Positions 18,801-25,949 of a DNA stretch of 42,430 nucleotides are shown here, one piece after another. The notes beneath the pieces were generated by a model. It did no database searches. It saw nothing but the letters and a program-made list of their open reading frames with translations, and was not told the DNA's origin. Numbering within the stretch: position 1 is the stretch's first letter; every line of letters starts with the position of its first letter. A program made the translations under genes and the position numbers. This stretch comes from Myxococcales bacterium (lineage in GTDB: Bacteria; Myxococcota_A; UBA9160; SMWR01), in NCBI GenBank assembly GCA_013215605.1, contig JABSQW010000068.1:3696-46125 (forward strand). The letters are read 5' to 3'.

Positions 18801-19423
18801 GTGGCCTGGGGGGGATAGATGTCGACGATGCCGCCGCGCACGGCGATCTCGCCGCGCTCCTCGACGATGGGCATGCGCGCGTAGCCGGCCGACACGAGGG
18901 TCTCGACGAGGACATCGCGGTCGATGGTTTGCCCGACCTCGAGGTGGACGGATCGCTCCCGCACCACATCGCGGGCGGGGACGCGCAGCGCGAGGGCCGT
19001 CCACGTGGCCACCACCACGGGCGCGGGCTCTAGCGAACCCAGCGCGCCCTCCCGCGCGTGGCTCGTGAGCCAGCGGTAGAGGACGTCCATCCGCTGCGCG
19101 ACGACGAACGGCTGGGGGGAGAAGCGCTCGTAGGGCTGGGTGTCGTGGCGGGGGAAGGCGCGCACCCGCACGGCACAGCCCGGCTCCTCGACCTCGCCGA
19201 GGGCCGAACGGAGATCCTCGACGAAGACGTCGGCGGCCTTGGCGTCGGGGACGAGGACCAGCACCGGGCGATTGCCGTGGTGCTTGACGAGATGGGCGAC
19301 GGCGACGGCTCGTGACGCGCCGCTCAATCCCATGACGCGCACACGACTCGTTCGCGCCGACACCTTCGCGGCAAACTCGGCGAGATCTCTCGGATGGATG
19401 TTCGCGGGCAGGCCTTCTTCCAC
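15845..19423 (-). CDS. mfd: Transcription-repair coupling factor Mfd
   Basis: A 1192-residue DNA translocase that removes stalled RNA polymerase and recruits UvrA. Domains visible in order: UvrB-like N-terminal region with VRAFPRHDTQPYERFSP, RNA polymerase-interacting domain (GDYVVHADHGIGVYRSL, then LEYADGDRLFLPVDKLN), and the RecG-like helicase with Walker A CGDVGYGKTEVAVRA, VIDEEHRFGV, TATPIPRTL and motif VI QLRGRVGRS, and the C-terminal UvrA-masking domain. The GTG at 19423 is preceded by GGGGGAG about 5 nt upstream; the open frame continues to 19516 without similarity. uvrA is in the same window but in a separate operon. Confidence 0.98.
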   Translation of the reverse strand: MEEGLPANIHPRDLAEFAAKVSARTSRVRVMGLSGASRAVAVAHLVKHHGNRPVLVLVPDAKAADVFVEDLRSALGEVEEPGCAVRVRAFPRHDTQPYERFSPQPFVVAQRMDVLYRWLTSHAREGALGSLEPAPVVVATWTALALRVPARDVVRERSVHLEVGQTIDRDVLVETLVSAGYARMPIVEERGEIAVRGGIVDIYPPQATRPIRVEFFGDDVESIREFDPASQRSEGSIGYAVAAPPRELVPERSLVIENSAAIRNLAAEQQIPARNVDEFLDGLLRGHVPPGAEALAPLLSTHLETVLDFLPDDTLIALDDELRGRDRLERYFGEAFENYAVARESGRVVSTPADLLVPFEDLEAGLRNRHPISFENLEIQDAEETTRGVLRVGLRARGHTDLRRELTAARTSDLALAPLVERLEEWRSKRWRTVLTTASLSGAERLRTLLSDYGIQARTHTEPRPVWRWSGTARIEIRAVPFSAGFELPCENLAVVTEEEIFGPREKRRKRSKWPSGVAIEGLSQIAPGDYVVHADHGIGVYRSLVELDLRGAAGEFLRLEYADGDRLFLPVDKLNRIQVYAGSDGHSPRIDKLGGVTWEKAKRGVEKSLRDMAEELLSVHAARELAPGYSFSPRDRLFEEFEATFPFEETPDQFAVIEDVLADMQNSRPMDRLVCGDVGYGKTEVAVRAAFRAAMDGRQVAVLVPTTILCQQHEETFRQRFEGYPIRIEALSRFQKPKRSKAILDGLATGDVDIVIGTHRLLQKNVRFRDLGLLVIDEEHRFGVAHKERIKQLKKTLDVVTLTATPIPRTLQLAFTGIRDLSVIDTPPADRLAIRTQICRSQESLLREVILREVRRGGQVFFVHNRVRSIGAVAEMLERTVPEVKIIVAHGQMRERELEERMLAFMHGEAEVLLCTTIIESGLDIPRANTIVIDRADRLGLAQLYQLRGRVGRSSQRAYAYLLIPGQGALTADAERRLDAIQDLSELGSGFRLASMDLEIRGAGNLLGAEQSGNLAAVGYETYMEMLEATIDELRGNPQLVEIDPEIRLPVAARLPEAYVPSVNQRLVLYKRLATCRDDIEVDRIRDEILDRFGPLPDEASNLLEVIRLKIHARRIGVVAVDLARGELVITAGESTKIDPQRLTSLLTQANPAARGIRVTPGNKIYATAPKTRGSRALFDAAQKLLSSLAG

Positions 19424-19600
19424 CCGACTCCCCCTGGGTCCCTTCCGGGTGCCCTCTGTGGCGCACCTTTGCGGCGCGGCGGTCGTCCGAACGCACGAAA
19501 GCCCCGCCGCCCACACCGCCGGGGGGTGGTGGACGCGAGGTGAAACGCGGGGAGTCTAGCAGTGGAAGAGCTTCTGCTCGTAGGCGCTGCGCGGTCGGCG

Positions 19601-19621
19601 GAGCCCGGAACGGGCGGGCTC
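19601..19621 (-). terminator. GC hairpin downstream of the quinoprotein gene
   Basis: GAGCCCG (19601-19607) and CGGGCTC (19615-19621) form a perfect 7-bp stem with a 7-nt loop, 50 nt after the stop of the quinohemoprotein gene and upstream of mfd. No T-run follows, so termination is only suggested by position. A weaker CCGGT/ACCGG stem lies nearer the stop. Confidence 0.35.
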
Positions 19622-19671
19622 AGGATGAAATCGAGAGGGGAGAAGCCGGTGATTTACTACCGGCGGGATCT

Positions 19672-21849
19672 CTACGGCAGTGCGAAGGCCACGTAGAGGC
19701 TTCCGGGCGTCGCCTCGAGCTTTCCGCCGCCCGCCGCGATCGCGACGAACTGGCGGCCGCTCGCTTCGTAGACGGCCGGCGTCGCGAAGGCGGCGGTGGG
19801 GAGCTCGGCTTCGAAGCGCAGCTCGCCCGTCGACTTGTCGAAGCCGCGAAGCCGGGAGTCGGGCGTCGCCGCGATGAAGACGAGACCGCCGGCGGTCACC
19901 ACGGGGCCGCCGTAGTTCTCGGCGCCGAGTCCGCCAAGACCCGCTTCGAGGATCTGGGGGTAGTCGCCGAGGGGGACCTGCCAGCGGATCTCGCCGCGCG
20001 CGAGATCGATCGCGCTGAGGGTTCCCCACGGTGGCTTCGAGCCGGGCAGCTTGTCGGCGTCGGCGAGCTTCTGGTATCCCGCCTGAGCGAATTTCTTCGG
20101 CCCGCGAGCGTTGCGCGCCCAGTTCGCAGGCGTGTCCGCTTCCTCGGTGGAGTAGACGAACCACGCGACGGCGGCCCGTTGCCACCAGTTCATGAGGCCG
20201 CCCGATCCGCTCATGCGGCCGCGGCCGTCGCGAATGATGCGGTAGACATCGAAGAATCCCATCCGCTCGCTGACACCGAGAAGTGACGGAACGGTTACGC
20301 CGTCACCCTTCATGTCGAGCCCGTGGCAGCCCGTGCACGCAAACAGGTAGCCGGTGCCGAGGCCCGTCAGCAGGCCTTCCTCGTCGGGCATCTCCACCAT
20401 CTGCAGGATCCACGGCACCTGGTTGGCGTTCACGTAGAGGAGACCCGTTTCCGCGTCCCACGCCGCGCCACCCCATTCCGCGCCGCCGTCGATTCCGGGC
20501 AGCTCCACGGTGCCCTCGAGGCTCGCGGGTCGGTAGAGACCTTCGATGTGGAGCGTCTCGAGGCGCCGCTCGATCTCCGAACGGGCTTCGGGGGTGCGGT
20601 CGGTGACGGAGGCACGAGTGAATTCCTGGACGGTGAAGGGCGGTGGGAGCGTGGGAACGGGTTGGGTCGGCGCCACGGTTTCGCCCGGGATGGTCTTGCC
20701 GACCACGGGCACCTCGCGTATCGGGAACAGCGGCTCGCCGGTTACCCGGTGGAAGACGAAGGTGTGACCGGTCTTCGTGACCTGGGCGACGGCGGGGACG
20801 ATCGCGCCGTTGCGCTCGATCTCGACGAGGTTCGGTGGCGCTGGGAGATCACGGTCCCAGATGTCGTGGCGTACCACCTGATAGTGCCAGCGCCGTTCGC
20901 CCGTGCGTGCGTCTAGGGCGAGCAGGGTGTTGGCGAAGAGGTTGTCGCCGGCGCGGTTGCTCCCGTTGAAGTCCGGCGTCGCCGAGCCCGTGGGAACGAA
21001 CACGAGGCCGCGCTCGCTGTCCACGGCGAATCCCGCCCAGCCGTTCGCGCCGCCACTCCGCGTCCAGGCGTCTTCGGGCCACGTGTCGTATCCAAACTCG
21101 CCGGGCTGCGGGATCGTGTGGAAGATCCAGCGCATTTCGCCGGTGCGGATGTCGTAGGCGCGCACGTGACCGGGAGCCGCACCCTCGCCCTCGCCGACGC
21201 GCCCCCCCACGATCAACAGATCGTCGAAGACGACACCGGGGGTGGTAGCGACCACGCCCATCATGTCGTCGCTGAAGTCGCGGCCGAGTCCCTCCCGCAG
21301 ATCGAGTGCTCCGTCGTCTCCGAAGCTCGCAATCGGCCGACCGGTTCGCGCGTCGACCGCATGCAGTCGTGGGCCAGCGCCGAACACGATGCGCTCGTCG
21401 TCGCCGTCCTCCCAGTAGACCGCCCCGCGGACCGCGGTCCAGAGCTCGATGTCGACATCCGGTCGAAAGCTCCAGAGCTCCTCACCCGTCGATGCGTCCA
21501 GCGCGAAGAAGCGCAGCGATGGCGACGCGCCGTACAGCACTCCCTTCACCACGAGCGGGTTGAACTGGATCTGTGAGGCTCCGTCCACCTCCGCGTCACG
21601 AGAGTCGTAGGTCCACGCCACTTCGAGCCGATCGACGTTGCCGCGGTGGATCTGGTCGAGCGGCGAGCTCTGCGACGATTCCGCGTCGCCGAGGTAGGCG
21701 CGCCACTCGCGCTCGGGTGTCGACGCGCGACTCCGCGCGGCTTCGAACGCTGCCGAGGGGGCGTGATCGCCCGCACCGCACCCCGCCATCGACAGCGCCA
21801 CGCAGAGCGCTGCAATGTCGAGTCCAGGGGAATTCGCCCGGCTACTCAT
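19672..21849 (-). CDS. PQQ-dependent dehydrogenase with internal cytochrome c domain, lipoprotein
   Basis: A 725-residue exported quinohemoprotein-like protein. The N-terminus is a lipoprotein signal with lipobox SMAGC (Cys24). Beta-propeller blades follow, starting with the family block EWRAYLGDAESSQSSPLDQI (48-67) and with NTLLALDARTGERRWHYQ and HDIWDRDLPAPP typical of PQQ glucose or sorbosone dehydrogenase relatives. A haem site CTGCH (505-509) with possible axial Met546 (GRMSGSG) sits between blades, not at the C-terminus, and the propeller closes with GGPVVTAGGLVFIAA. It probably oxidises an alcohol or sugar in the periplasm and passes electrons to the haem. The ATG at 21849 overlaps the PhyH gene stop by 8 nt. 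Confidence 0.85.
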   Translation of the reverse strand: MSSRANSPGLDIAALCVALSMAGCGAGDHAPSAAFEAARSRASTPEREWRAYLGDAESSQSSPLDQIHRGNVDRLEVAWTYDSRDAEVDGASQIQFNPLVVKGVLYGASPSLRFFALDASTGEELWSFRPDVDIELWTAVRGAVYWEDGDDERIVFGAGPRLHAVDARTGRPIASFGDDGALDLREGLGRDFSDDMMGVVATTPGVVFDDLLIVGGRVGEGEGAAPGHVRAYDIRTGEMRWIFHTIPQPGEFGYDTWPEDAWTRSGGANGWAGFAVDSERGLVFVPTGSATPDFNGSNRAGDNLFANTLLALDARTGERRWHYQVVRHDIWDRDLPAPPNLVEIERNGAIVPAVAQVTKTGHTFVFHRVTGEPLFPIREVPVVGKTIPGETVAPTQPVPTLPPPFTVQEFTRASVTDRTPEARSEIERRLETLHIEGLYRPASLEGTVELPGIDGGAEWGGAAWDAETGLLYVNANQVPWILQMVEMPDEEGLLTGLGTGYLFACTGCHGLDMKGDGVTVPSLLGVSERMGFFDVYRIIRDGRGRMSGSGGLMNWWQRAAVAWFVYSTEEADTPANWARNARGPKKFAQAGYQKLADADKLPGSKPPWGTLSAIDLARGEIRWQVPLGDYPQILEAGLGGLGAENYGGPVVTAGGLVFIAATPDSRLRGFDKSTGELRFEAELPTAAFATPAVYEASGRQFVAIAAGGGKLEATPGSLYVAFALP

Positions 21850-22702
21850 CCTTGTGCCCGAGTGCGTCGAGGTGGGTCTCCCAGTTGATTTCATCGTTGT
21901 GGGAGTGCGTGAAGCCGATCGAACGCTCGTACTCGACGGTGGCGCGCGAGCGGTGGGCCACGACGTACGTTCGCCGCCAGCGCGGGCTCGGGTTCCCCGA
22001 AGAGCCGTGGATGATCCGCTCGTTGTGGACCGAGACGCCACCGCGTTTCACCGGGAGGTCGACGATCGCGTCGTCGTCGCCGAGCTCGACGGTCAGCGTG
22101 TGGGTCGTTTCGCGAATTCCGGTCTCGGCGCCGCTGCGCAATGCCGGGCGGTGCGGGCGCAGCACGGTCTCGAGATGTGACGCGGGCACGACGCGCAGAC
22201 AGCCGTTCTCGGGCGTCGCGTCGTCGAGGGCAAGCGAGCACGTCGTGGTTCGTGTGTCGGGTGTGCCGGTGGGCCAGTAGCCGAGATCCTGGTGCCAGGC
22301 GAATACCGCCGCGGCGCGGCGCGGGCGCTTCGAGAGGAACTGGTCGTAGTCGAGCTCGCTGTCGTCCCCGATGAGTTGGCGCGCGATCGAGGCGGCACGG
22401 CGCTCGAAGAGGTTGCCCTGCAGCGCGGGCTCGTAGTGGCGCGGTCGCACGGCATTCACGATGTTGAAGTCGTCGAACGCGCGGTCGTAGGGTCCGCTCA
22501 TGTCGCAGAAGTCGCGCCCCATCCTCTTGACCTCGCCGCGCGTGAAGCGGTCGAAGACGACTTCGATGGGCGCGATCTCCAGCTCGGTGAGAAACCGATC
22601 GAGGACGAGGTAGCCGTCGCGGTGGAAGGCCTCGATCTGGTCGGGGGCGAGGCGGTACTCATCGCCGTCGATGCCGAGGGGAGCTGCCACGAGTCGATCC
22701 AT
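21842..22702 (-). CDS. Phytanoyl-CoA dioxygenase (PhyH) family protein
   Basis: A 286-residue Fe(II)/2-oxoglutarate-dependent oxygenase. The iron triad is visible: His137 and Asp139 in AWHQDLGYWP and the distal His232 in IIHGSSGN, with a following Arg (RWRRTY) placed to bind 2-oxoglutarate. The N-terminal FHRDGYLVLDRFLT is the usual family opening. These enzymes hydroxylate carbons next to carboxylates, phosphonates or in natural products; the substrate here is unknown. No signal peptide is seen, so it is cytoplasmic, unlike both operon neighbours. It follows the AlkP-like gene by 15 nt and overlaps the quinoprotein gene by 8 nt. Confidence 0.9.
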   Translation of the reverse strand: MDRLVAAPLGIDGDEYRLAPDQIEAFHRDGYLVLDRFLTELEIAPIEVVFDRFTRGEVKRMGRDFCDMSGPYDRAFDDFNIVNAVRPRHYEPALQGNLFERRAASIARQLIGDDSELDYDQFLSKRPRRAAAVFAWHQDLGYWPTGTPDTRTTTCSLALDDATPENGCLRVVPASHLETVLRPHRPALRSGAETGIRETTHTLTVELGDDDAIVDLPVKRGGVSVHNERIIHGSSGNPSPRWRRTYVVAHRSRATVEYERSIGFTHSHNDEINWETHLDALGHKDE

Positions 22703-22717
22703 TCTACGCGCGCGGCG

Positions 22718-24112
22718 TCACGGGAGATAGCCGAGCGCCTTGAGCTGCTCGACCTCGGCGGGCGGCAGCGCGTGCTGTTGCAGCGTCGGCGCCTCGCGGG
22801 GATGGTCGGCCTTCCAGCGGGCCACGTAGTCGGAGAGGCGCCGCACGTGCTCGGGGTAGCGCCCCGATACGTCGGTGAGCTTTCCATTCTCCGGGCGTCC
22901 GCGCTGCTGGAGCTCGCTGGGCGCGACGCCGACGTGTCCATCCTTCGAGTCGATGTACTTCCACGGGCCGTCGAACGCCGCGATCTTGTCCATGTCGCGA
23001 TACTCGGTCTCCGAGATCAGAACGGCGGGAAGCGCCACGTCTTCGCCAGCGAGCAGGGGCATCAGCGATACGCCGTCGAGGCCGTCCGGTCGGGGAACGC
23101 CGGCGAAGTCGAGGACCGTGGGGGCGACGTCGAGCAGCCGCACGGGGCGCTCGATCACGAGGCCGGCCGGCAGTCGCGTCTGGCTACCGGGCGCGGCGGA
23201 CGCGCTCGCCGGGTGGTGGAGGATCAGCGGTACCACGGTGTGGGAGTCGTAGAGAAGACGCCCGTGCAGGCGCGACTCGGCGACGTCGGGGTGGTCGAAG
23301 AGTCCCTGTCCGTGGTCGCTCGTGATCACGACCAGCGTGTCGTCCCACCCGGGGAGCGTGACGAGCTTCTCGACGAAGCGATCGATCTCGGACGAGACGA
23401 GCGCGATGGCCTCGAGGTAGAGGTGGTCGCGGGTTCCGAGAAATCTCCCCGCGAAGGGGGGCTTTACGACGCCGGGGCTGAACGCGCCGTGAACCTCCAT
23501 CACACAGGCCTGGACGTAGGTGGGGCGAGCCGGCGCCTTCGCGAGGCGCTCGAGCAGGACGTCGAACATTTCACGCGACGTCTGCATGGGGTGCTCGTAG
23601 CCCCGCTTCTTGTCGGCCTCGGCGGGCATCCAGGGCCAGAGCACGGTGCTGTCGAGGTATTCGTCGAAGCCCTGATGGAAGCCGTAGGAAGAATTGATGT
23701 TGGGGTTCGCGGTGATGCCGAGCGTCGCGTAGCCGTGGCGCGCGAAGATCTCGGCGAGGGTGTCGATGCGTTCCGCGAGAATGTGACGCTGTTCGTCGTA
23801 GATGCCGACGCGGCGCGGGTAGAACCCTGTCAGGAGCGACGCGATCGAAGGACGCGTCCAGCTCGACGGTGCGATGGTGCGTGCGAAGCGCACTCCCCGC
23901 GCGGCCAGCGCGTCGAGTTCGGGCGACGTCGGCTTCGAAAACCCGTAGCTGCTGAGTTTGTCCGCGCGCAGGGTGTCGATGATGATCAGCACGACGTTTG
24001 GCGACGTGGACGAACCACACGCCAGCGACCCCGCGGCGATCGCAGCGAGTAGCCGCAACACACGGGCGCGTCGCGCACGAGCGGGCGGACGGCGGCGGAT
24101 AGCGTTCGGCAT
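22718..24112 (-). CDS. Sulfatase-like AlkP-superfamily lipoprotein with Thr in place of the Cys/Ser nucleophile
   Basis: A 464-residue hydrolase. The N-terminus is an Arg-rich lipoprotein signal with lipobox SLAC (Cys32). Metal-site motifs are NVVLIIIDTLRAD (Asp46), TSDHGQGLFDHP and LHGRLLYDSH. The nucleophile region reads SSWTRPSIASLLTG: aligned to sulfatase CxPSRxxLLTG, the Cys/Ser that becomes formylglycine is Thr86 and the motif Arg is Ile90. That favours a phospho- or phosphono-hydrolase or transferase over a true sulfatase. The C-terminal VEQLKALGYL is shared with the protein encoded at 28025-29731. The ATG at 24112 is chosen for its position before the signal. It is first in an operon with the PhyH and quinoprotein genes. 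Confidence 0.88.
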   Translation of the reverse strand: MPNAIRRRPPARARRARVLRLLAAIAAGSLACGSSTSPNVVLIIIDTLRADKLSSYGFSKPTSPELDALAARGVRFARTIAPSSWTRPSIASLLTGFYPRRVGIYDEQRHILAERIDTLAEIFARHGYATLGITANPNINSSYGFHQGFDEYLDSTVLWPWMPAEADKKRGYEHPMQTSREMFDVLLERLAKAPARPTYVQACVMEVHGAFSPGVVKPPFAGRFLGTRDHLYLEAIALVSSEIDRFVEKLVTLPGWDDTLVVITSDHGQGLFDHPDVAESRLHGRLLYDSHTVVPLILHHPASASAAPGSQTRLPAGLVIERPVRLLDVAPTVLDFAGVPRPDGLDGVSLMPLLAGEDVALPAVLISETEYRDMDKIAAFDGPWKYIDSKDGHVGVAPSELQQRGRPENGKLTDVSGRYPEHVRRLSDYVARWKADHPREAPTLQQHALPPAEVEQLKALGYLP

Positions 24113-24199
24113 GCAACTGTGCGTCATCATATCGCCTGCCGGTGAGCGCGCCCGAGACCGAATTCCATGTATCATTGATGGGGCTTCACAGGAGCGGGA

Positions 24200-24835
24200 A
24201 TGGGCCTGCGGTCACTTCGCAGCGGATACCGTGGAGCGGTCTCTTCGGCGGTCGCGAGCAGCGCGGCGCTGCTCCTCGCTGGCGCCCCCGGTCCCGACGC
24301 GGCCAGCGCACAGCCGACGACCCCCAGCTTCACGTACTCGCACGACCCCGCCGATCTGATCGCCCGCATCCGGATTCGGGCTGGAGAGATCCGAGGTCCC
24401 CAGTCCCGCACGGCGAGCGTCTACGGCGACGGCCGCGTCGTGGTGGAGTTTCCCGCGAGTTTCAAAAAGCCTGGGCGCCACGAAACGAGCCTGGACCCGG
24501 CGGAACTCGACGATCTCGTGACCACGCTGGTCGTCGCCCGCCTGCCGGAGTTCGACGCCGATCTCGTGCGGGCTGCGGTTGGCGCCGAGCAGGCCACGCG
24601 CGCCGACGTCGCACACGTCGCCGATGCCGACGTGGTCGAGATCGAGTTGTACCTCGACGCCTACCAGCAAGATCCAGCTGTCCCGAGCGCCACGCTGGAA
24701 AAGTACGTGACGTGGCGGGCTCTCAGCCAGGACACCGCCCGATTTCCGGGAGTGACTGCGCTCGCCGACCTGGTCACCGCCCGCGACGCGCTCGCGCTTC
24801 TGATGGCGCGCTCGGATCTCGAGGCCGTTCCGTGA
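24200..24835 (+). CDS. Secreted protein of unknown function, coupled to metalloprotease gene
   Basis: A 211-residue protein with a signal-like N-terminus (basic residues, then AVSSAVASSAALLLAGAP and an ASA-Q cleavage candidate near residue 37). The mature part has a beta-rich section (DLIARIRIRAGEIRG, SVYGDGRVVVEFP) followed by Asp/Glu-rich helices. VYGDGRVVV is a motif common in short exported proteins of unknown role. I do not recognise the family. The ATG at 24200 has AGGAG at 24190-24194. Its stop overlaps the GTG start of the metalloprotease gene, so the two are coupled; an inhibitor or partner role would be a guess. Confidence 0.8.
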   Translation: MGLRSLRSGYRGAVSSAVASSAALLLAGAPGPDAASAQPTTPSFTYSHDPADLIARIRIRAGEIRGPQSRTASVYGDGRVVVEFPASFKKPGRHETSLDPAELDDLVTTLVVARLPEFDADLVRAAVGAEQATRADVAHVADADVVEIELYLDAYQQDPAVPSATLEKYVTWRALSQDTARFPGVTALADLVTARDALALLMARSDLEAVP

Positions 24836-25941
24836 CGCGACGCAGAGCACGGCTCGCGTCGCTCTGCGTCGCCGTACTGACCCCGCTCACGTGGACCCAC
24901 GCGCGGGCGGGAACCTTCAGCTATGCGGACGAAGGCACCGAAGACCGCATCGCACATCCCAGCGGATACACGGGGTCGACAGCGTCGCTCACGGTTTCGG
25001 TCTGCATCGACCCCACGTCGGCAAACGCGGCCGACATGGCGGTTCCGGTGCAGAACGCGATCGACGTCTGGAACGGGCAGGCCGAGACCACGGGCAACCT
25101 CCTGGCCGCCAACGTGCCGTTTGCGGAGTACGACTTCGAGAGCCTGGCTCTCCACGAGGTGGGCCACTGCATCGGACTCGGCCACCCCAACGTGGGATCC
25201 CAGGCCGGAATACCGACCAGTGCCGATCGCGAGTACACGGCCTCCACCGATGGCAATCCCGCGATGACCGGCGACTGGAACCTCGGCGCGGGCACCGACG
25301 GCATCATTGGCACGGACGACGACGTTCGGGGGGACGACGAGAACCTCCACTATTTCCGCATCTCGAACAACGACCCGTTCACCCTCGCGAGTACGGTCGA
25401 CAGCACGACCTACAGCAAGGATCTCACCGATCTCCCCGTGACCCACCTCTACGCGGCGAACTGCGATCGGGACGTGGGCGCCGACCTCGGGTACGCGAAC
25501 ACCGAATGTGTGATGCAGCAGGGTACGTCGAATGGAGAGGCCCAGCGCACGCTGGGTCACGACGACGTCGCGACGCTCCAGTACGGGATGAGCGGTCTCG
25601 ACCGGACGGTGGGCGGCAGCGACGACTATACGGTGCAACTCTCCTACGCGGGCCTCACGCCCTCGTGCGACATCGTGATCGACTTCGACGATGCGCAGAC
25701 GAGCTTCGCGGCCTGCTCGACGGTGGGCAGCTTCCTCGACTTCCCCACCAACAATCACATCGCGATCACGTCGGCGAATGTCTATGTCAACACCGGCACG
25801 CAGATGGGCAACGAGTTCGACTGGTTCTTCAACCCGGTCCGCCTCGGGACCACAGTGCCCACCCTTCCCCACTGGGGGCTGCTCGCCATCGCCCTCTTCA
25901 TCGCGACGGTCGGCGTGCGGGTGCTCCGCCGCGTCGCCTGA
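24832..25941 (+). CDS. Secreted metzincin-type metalloprotease with IPTL-CTERM sorting signal
   Basis: A 369-residue protein: signal peptide (residues 1 to about 26), a domain with PVQNAIDVWNGQ typical of matrixin-like proteases, then the zinc motif LHEVGHCIGLGHP (His108, Glu109, His112, His118), and a beta-rich region. The C-terminus has VPTLPHWG, a hydrophobic helix and the basic end RVLRRVA, which is the IPTL-CTERM signal for sorting and anchoring by an exosortase-like enzyme. DGIIGTDDDVRGDDEN may bind calcium. The GTG start overlaps the upstream secreted-protein stop (GTGA). The gene ends 8 nt before a convergent glycosyltransferase gene. No exosortase gene is in the window. Confidence 0.88.
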   Translation: MTRRRARLASLCVAVLTPLTWTHARAGTFSYADEGTEDRIAHPSGYTGSTASLTVSVCIDPTSANAADMAVPVQNAIDVWNGQAETTGNLLAANVPFAEYDFESLALHEVGHCIGLGHPNVGSQAGIPTSADREYTASTDGNPAMTGDWNLGAGTDGIIGTDDDVRGDDENLHYFRISNNDPFTLASTVDSTTYSKDLTDLPVTHLYAANCDRDVGADLGYANTECVMQQGTSNGEAQRTLGHDDVATLQYGMSGLDRTVGGSDDYTVQLSYAGLTPSCDIVIDFDDAQTSFAACSTVGSFLDFPTNNHIAITSANVYVNTGTQMGNEFDWFFNPVRLGTTVPTLPHWGLLAIALFIATVGVRVLRRVA

Positions 25942-25949
25942 TCGCGCCG

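Noticed and set aside
22292-24052. Plus-strand 586-codon frame opposite PhyH and AlkP genes
   Set aside because: Antisense to two recognised enzymes, low-complexity composition.
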